Positions 4,335 to 7,425 of a stretch of DNA of 7,425 nt are shown here, one piece after another. Position numbers and translations under genes: made by a program. The notes beneath the pieces are model-generated. The model had not been told where the DNA came from. It saw only the letters and a program-made list of their open reading frames with translations, and did not search any database. How positions within the stretch are numbered: position 1 is the stretch's first letter; the number at the start of each line of letters is the position of its first letter. This stretch comes from Comamonadaceae bacterium (GTDB lineage Bacteria; Pseudomonadota; Gammaproteobacteria; Burkholderiales; Burkholderiaceae_C), in the NCBI GenBank assembly GCA_947458415.1, contig CANGZG010000123.1:1-7425 (forward strand), read 5' to 3'.

Positions 4335-6656
4335 ATGAGTGACACCAAAGTGGCCGCCAATGACCACACCAGTCCGCAAGCCCGCGCACAACTGCGCCGC
4401 GCCGCTTTGGAATACCACGAGTTCCCCACGCCCGGCAAAGTTGCCATCCAAGCCACCAAACAGTTGGTCAACCAACACGATTTGTCACTGGCGTATTCAC
4501 CCGGTGTGGCCGCCCCTTGCGAAGAGATCGTCAAAGACCCGAACAACGCTTACAAATACACCAGCCGTGGCAACTTGGTCGCGGTGATCACCAACGGCAC
4601 CGCGGTGCTTGGCTTGGGCGACATCGGTCCCCTGGCGGCCAAACCGGTGATGGAAGGCAAAGGGGTGTTGTTCAAAAAGTTTGCGGGCATCGATGTGTTC
4701 GACATCGAGATCAATGAAAAAGACCCCGACAAATTGGTCGACATCATTGCGTCGCTGGAACCCACTTTTGGTGGCATCAATTTGGAAGACATCAAAGCGC
4801 CCGATTGTTTTTATGTCGAGCGCCAATTGCGCCAGCGCATGAAAATCCCCGTGTTCCACGATGACCAACACGGCACGGCGATTGTGGTGGGCGCGGCGAT
4901 CCTCAATGGCCTCAAAGTCGTTGGCAAAGACATCTCCCAAGTGAAGTTGGTGGCCTCGGGTGCGGGTGCTGCCGCATTGGCATGCTTGGGCATGTTGGTC
5001 AAGTTAGGCATGCCGCGAGAACACATTTGGGTCACCGATTTGGCGGGTGTGGTGTATGAAGGTCGCACGGAATTGATGGACGAAGACAAGGTCCAATTCG
5101 TGCAACAAACCGATGCGCGCACTTTGAGTGATGTGATCGGCGGGGCAGATGTGTTTTTGGGTTTGTCGGCAGGCGGCGTGCTCAAGCCCGACATGGTCAA
5201 GGCCATGGCCGCCAAGCCATTGATCTTTGCGCTGGCCAATCCCACGCCGGAAATCCTGCCCGAGGAGGTGTTGAAAGTGCGTCAAGACGCGGTCATGGCG
5301 ACAGGACGCACCGATTACCCGAACCAGGTCAACAACGTTTTGTGTTTCCCTTATATTTTTCGCGGCGCACTCGATGCCGGCGCCTCGACCATCACCTCCG
5401 AAATGGAAGTGGCCGCGGTGCATGCGATTGCCGAGCTGGCACAAGCCGAACAAAGTGAAGTGGTGGCCGCGGCTTACGCGGGCGAGAACCTCGCCTTTGG
5501 ACCGGAATACCTGATCCCCAAGCCCTTTGACCCGCGATTGATGATGAAAATCGCACCCGCGGTGGTACAAGCCGCGATTGCCAGCGGGGTGGCGCAACGC
5601 CCGATCGACGACATGGACGCCTACCGCGAAAAATTGCAATCGCTGGTGTACGCCTCTGGCGCGGCCATGAAACCGGTGTTCAGTGCGGCCAAGCGAGGGC
5701 TCAAAAAACGCATTTGTTTTGCCGAAGGGGAAGACGAGCGCGTGTTGCGTGCGGCCCAAATTGTGTTGGATGAGGGCCTGGCCAAACCGATCTTGATCGG
5801 CCGCCCCGCCGTCATCAGCCAGCGCATCGAACGGTTTGGACTGCGTTTGACCGAGGGCACGGATTACCAAGTGGTCAATGTGGAAAACGACCACCGTTAC
5901 CGCGACTTCTGGCAAACCTACCACCAGATGACCGAGCGCAAGGGTGTGACCCAGCAACTGGCCAAGATCGACATGCGCCGGCGCCTGACCTTGATCGGTT
6001 GCATGATGGTCCACAAAGGCGAAGCCGATGGCTTGATTTGCGGCACCTGGTCCACCCCCGATTCGCATTTGCAGTATGTGGACCAAGTGATTGGCTTGCG
6101 CCCCGGCGTCAGCACCTATGCCTGCATGAACGCGTTGCTGTTGCCCGAGCGCCAATTGTTTTTGGTCGATACCCACATCAATTACGACCCCAGCGCCGAG
6201 CAATTGGCCGAAATCACCCTCATGGCGGCCGAAGAAATGAAACGCTTTGGCGTCGACCCCAAAGCCGCGCTGTTGTCGCATTCCAATTTCGGCAGCAGCA
6301 ACCAACCCACGGCGCAGAAAATGCGCCGCACCTTGGCGCTGGTTCAGCAACGTGCCCCGTGGCTTGAAATTGACGGGGAAATGCACGGCGATGTGGCGAT
6401 CGACAGCGTCGCCCGCCATGCCCTGATGCCCAACAGCAGCTTGCTGTCGAATGCCAATTTGTTGGTGTTTCCCAACCTCGATGCAGCCAACATCACCTAT
6501 AACCTGCTGAAAACCGCGGCGGGTGGCAATATCGCCATCGGTCCGGTGCTGCTGGGCGCGGCCAAACAGGTGCAAATCCTGACCGCCAGCACCACCGTGC
6601 GCCGGATTGTGAACATGACAGCCATTGCCGTGGCCGACATCAACGCTGTACGATAA
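4335..6656 (+). CDS. maeB: Malic enzyme with C-terminal phosphotransacetylase-like domain (MaeB type)
   Basis: This 773-residue cytoplasmic enzyme (E. coli MaeB 759) oxidatively decarboxylates malate to pyruvate, reducing NADP and linking the TCA cycle to gluconeogenesis and NADPH supply. Residues 1 to about 430 form the malic enzyme part: Y54 (LAYSPGV) and K109 (VMEGKGVLFKK) are the likely catalytic pair; E151-D152 (NLEDIKAPDC) and D176/D177 (FHDDQHGTA) provide the metal site; GAGAAA at 209-214 is the dinucleotide-binding loop. Residues about 440-770 form a PTA domain beginning near LKKRICFAEGEDERVL (456-471). In this family it is regarded as regulatory (acetyl-CoA response, oligomerisation) rather than catalytic. 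The C-terminal motif here is ILTASTTVRRIV, which lacks the Ser/Arg/Asp seen in active Pta enzymes. The ATG at 4335 has GAAAGA at 4324-4329 as ribosome binding site. NADP rather than NAD is assumed from the family. Confidence 0.96.
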   Translation: MSDTKVAANDHTSPQARAQLRRAALEYHEFPTPGKVAIQATKQLVNQHDLSLAYSPGVAAPCEEIVKDPNNAYKYTSRGNLVAVITNGTAVLGLGDIGPLAAKPVMEGKGVLFKKFAGIDVFDIEINEKDPDKLVDIIASLEPTFGGINLEDIKAPDCFYVERQLRQRMKIPVFHDDQHGTAIVVGAAILNGLKVVGKDISQVKLVASGAGAAALACLGMLVKLGMPREHIWVTDLAGVVYEGRTELMDEDKVQFVQQTDARTLSDVIGGADVFLGLSAGGVLKPDMVKAMAAKPLIFALANPTPEILPEEVLKVRQDAVMATGRTDYPNQVNNVLCFPYIFRGALDAGASTITSEMEVAAVHAIAELAQAEQSEVVAAAYAGENLAFGPEYLIPKPFDPRLMMKIAPAVVQAAIASGVAQRPIDDMDAYREKLQSLVYASGAAMKPVFSAAKRGLKKRICFAEGEDERVLRAAQIVLDEGLAKPILIGRPAVISQRIERFGLRLTEGTDYQVVNVENDHRYRDFWQTYHQMTERKGVTQQLAKIDMRRRLTLIGCMMVHKGEADGLICGTWSTPDSHLQYVDQVIGLRPGVSTYACMNALLLPERQLFLVDTHINYDPSAEQLAEITLMAAEEMKRFGVDPKAALLSHSNFGSSNQPTAQKMRRTLALVQQRAPWLEIDGEMHGDVAIDSVARHALMPNSSLLSNANLLVFPNLDAANITYNLLKTAAGGNIAIGPVLLGAAKQVQILTASTTVRRIVNMTAIAVADINAVR

Positions 6657-6668
6657 GGCTTTAATCGC

Positions 6669-6684
6669 AAGTGTGTATGCACTT
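6669..6684 (+). terminator. Weak hairpin just downstream of maeB
   Basis: AAGTG at 6669-6673 pairs with CACTT at 6680-6684, with one possible T-G wobble inside and a four-base loop. It lies 12 bases after the maeB stop. The stem is short and no T-tract follows directly (a run of four T lies at 6696-6699), so a terminator role is only suggested by position. Confidence 0.25.
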
Positions 6685-6699
6685 ACAACGGGTGCTTTT

Positions 6700-6728
6700 C
6701 CCTGTCACCGACACTGCTACCCCTGTCA
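6700..6728 (+). repeat. Direct repeat CCCTGTCA, two copies 21 bp apart
   Basis: CCCTGTCA occurs at 6700-6707 and again at 6721-6728, exactly 21 bp apart, which is two helical turns. Each copy is preceded by TGCT two or three bases upstream. The second copy ends four bases before the candidate -35 box at 6733, the usual place for an activator that touches RNA polymerase. No known regulator is assigned. Confidence 0.4.
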
Positions 6729-6732
6729 ATCC

Positions 6733-6761
6733 TTGCAAATTTGGCGGGTTTGAAAGATAAT
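6733..6761 (+). promoter_or_regulatory. Candidate sigma70 promoter for the barstar-family gene
   Basis: TTGCAA at 6733-6738 (four of six -35 bases) and GATAAT at 6756-6761 (five of six -10 bases) are separated by the optimal 17 bp. Transcription would start near 6768 and give a leader of about 116 bases before the ATG at 6884. That leader would contain the palindrome at 6777-6790 and the DnaA-box match at 6836-6844. This is the best promoter match in the window, but it is judged by eye. Confidence 0.5.
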
Positions 6762-6776
6762 GCCCCATCGAGTTTT

Positions 6777-6790
6777 TCGGGTTAACCCGA
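6777..6790 (+). repeat. 14-bp perfect palindrome in the maeB-barstar gap
   Basis: TCGGGTTAACCCGA at 6777-6790 is a perfect palindrome with no loop, typical of a dimeric repressor site rather than of an RNA hairpin. It lies about 9-22 bases downstream of the predicted transcription start, a position where a bound repressor would block RNA polymerase. It is flanked by two direct copies of CGAGTTT (6769-6775 and 6788-6794, 19 bp apart); an inverted copy, AAACTCG, lies at 6860-6866. Confidence 0.5.
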
Positions 6791-6835
6791 GTTTGTAAAC
6801 CGGTTGCAGTCTGACGGAAACGTTTTGTTGACAAC

Positions 6836-6844
6836 TTATCCACA
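6836..6844 (+). promoter_or_regulatory. Perfect DnaA-box match TTATCCACA
   Basis: The nine bases match the consensus DnaA box exactly. The box sits inside a small dyad, CAACT (6832-6836) and AGTTG (6844-6848), and directly after TTGACA (6828-6833), a perfect -35-like hexamer without a good -10 partner. A single box in a leader could allow DnaA-linked transcriptional control. One isolated box is not an origin, and a chance match in a window of this size is not rare enough to exclude. Confidence 0.3.
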
Positions 6845-6883
6845 GTTGCATCGTTTTGCAAACTCGACATTTGCAGGAATACC

Positions 6884-7425
6884 ATGGCGATGGACATGCC
6901 TCTTCGTACAGTCAAAACCAATATCGTGCAATCTATCCGCGCTTTTCGCGTGGCCGATTTGCAAAACGCGGCCGCTCAGTTGGGCTACCACTTTTTGTAT
7001 GCCAACCTGGCCAACGCACAAAGCAAGCAAGACATTTTGGACATGACCGCTCAGCAGTTCACGTTCACACCGCAAGCTGGCAAAAATTTCGACGCTTTGT
7101 TCGACAGCATGAGCGATGCGTTGTACAAATCTGGCCAACAGCCCGGGTTCATTTTGGTGCTTGAGCACATTCCCGCGCACGCCAAGTTTGACAAAGAGGC
7201 CCGCGAGCAATTGCTCGACGTGTTCCGCGAAGCCGCCGAGTTCTGGGCCGAGCGCAAAGTGTCTTTCCGCTGTTTTTATTCTTTCTCGGTGGCCCGCGCC
7301 GCCGCCGCTGAACGCAGCGACAGTTTGGAAGCCTCGGCCATCGACCTGAGCGACGGCGAAAAAATGCCCACCGACAAACTGGTGGATGTGTCGCCACTGG
7401 CTTTGCGCATGAGCAGCCCGTTCAA
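6884..7425 (+). CDS. Barstar-family protein with C-terminal extension (3' end outside window)
   Basis: The frame is open from the ATG at 6884 to the right edge, giving 180 residues with no stop. Residues about 18-134 show the barstar (barnase inhibitor) fold. GKNFDALFDSM at 66-76 aligns with the GENLDALWDCL region of Bacillus barstar, placing D70 and D74 at the barnase-contacting D35 and D39; LLDVFREAAEFW at 110-121 matches the late barstar helix VLQVFREA. Classic barstar has 90 residues; Burkholderiales homologues I recall have about 140 and end near FRCFYSF, here residues 128-134. This protein instead continues for at least 46 residues through an Ala/Glu/Asp/Ser-rich stretch to VDVSPLALRMSSPF. 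The ATG at 6884 follows CAGGA (6874-6878) by five bases; ATGs at 6890 and 6896 are in-frame alternatives. No barnase-like RNase is encoded next to it in the window, so an antitoxin role is unproven and the function is unknown. Confidence 0.85.
   Translation, partial: MAMDMPLRTVKTNIVQSIRAFRVADLQNAAAQLGYHFLYANLANAQSKQDILDMTAQQFTFTPQAGKNFDALFDSMSDALYKSGQQPGFILVLEHIPAHAKFDKEAREQLLDVFREAAEFWAERKVSFRCFYSFSVARAAAAERSDSLEASAIDLSDGEKMPTDKLVDVSPLALRMSSPF

Noticed and set aside
5004..6575. Long antisense open frame (523 codons) opposite maeB
   Set aside because: It lies fully within a gene with clear catalytic motifs and is His/Gly/Arg/Gln-rich without recognisable domains. Such frames are by-products of GC-biased codon use on the coding strand. 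The antisense frames at 640-1518, 2593-3582 and 3321-4478 are rejected for the same reason.
6828..6856. Second barstar promoter using the perfect -35 hexamer TTGACA at 6828
   Set aside because: At 16-18 bp spacing the bases are ATCGTT, TCGTTT or CGTTTT, none of which resembles a -10 box; the promoter at 6733-6761 is much better.

Overview
The window reads as chromosomal core DNA of a betaproteobacterium, most likely a member of Burkholderiales, family Comamonadaceae. The grounds are the moderately high GC content, heavy use of TTG for Leu, the Burkholderiales-like versions of PepP (with an insert before the first glutamate ligand) and of a barstar-family protein, and a two-domain MaeB malic enzyme. 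This placement comes from recognising protein families by eye, not from a database search. All genes lie on the + strand and coding density is high.

Layout. 1-156 is the 3' end of a sugar-1-phosphate nucleotidyltransferase, probably MurU of peptidoglycan recycling. 247-1629 is pepP (Xaa-Pro aminopeptidase); its -10-like box lies so close to the ATG that the mRNA may be leaderless. 1630-1739 is an AT-rich gap (about 37% GC) with a hairpin and a candidate promoter. 1740-3597 is a tight three-gene unit: rubrerythrin without its own rubredoxin domain, a stand-alone rubredoxin, and an FAD/NAD(P)-dependent rubredoxin reductase. Together these look like a complete electron chain from NAD(P)H through flavin and rubredoxin to the rubrerythrin di-iron site, reducing hydrogen peroxide. 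3598-3677 holds two consecutive inverted repeats. 3678-4310 encodes a small exported protein with a signal peptide and a C-terminal Phe, probably an outer-membrane beta-barrel of unknown role. 4335-6656 is maeB, a malic enzyme fused to a phosphotransacetylase-like regulatory domain. 6657-6883 is a 227-base regulatory-looking gap with direct repeats, a good sigma70-like promoter, a 14-bp perfect palindrome and a perfect DnaA-box match. 6884-7425 is a barstar-family gene that runs off the right edge; it has no barnase-like partner in the window and an unusual C-terminal extension.

I found no RNA genes, CRISPR arrays, insertion sequences or phage genes. The most interesting points are the split rubrerythrin/rubredoxin/reductase unit, the rubrerythrin's extra helical segment that resembles its last ligand helix, the orphan barstar with a tail, and the structured intergenic regions. 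None of these proves a previously undescribed system.
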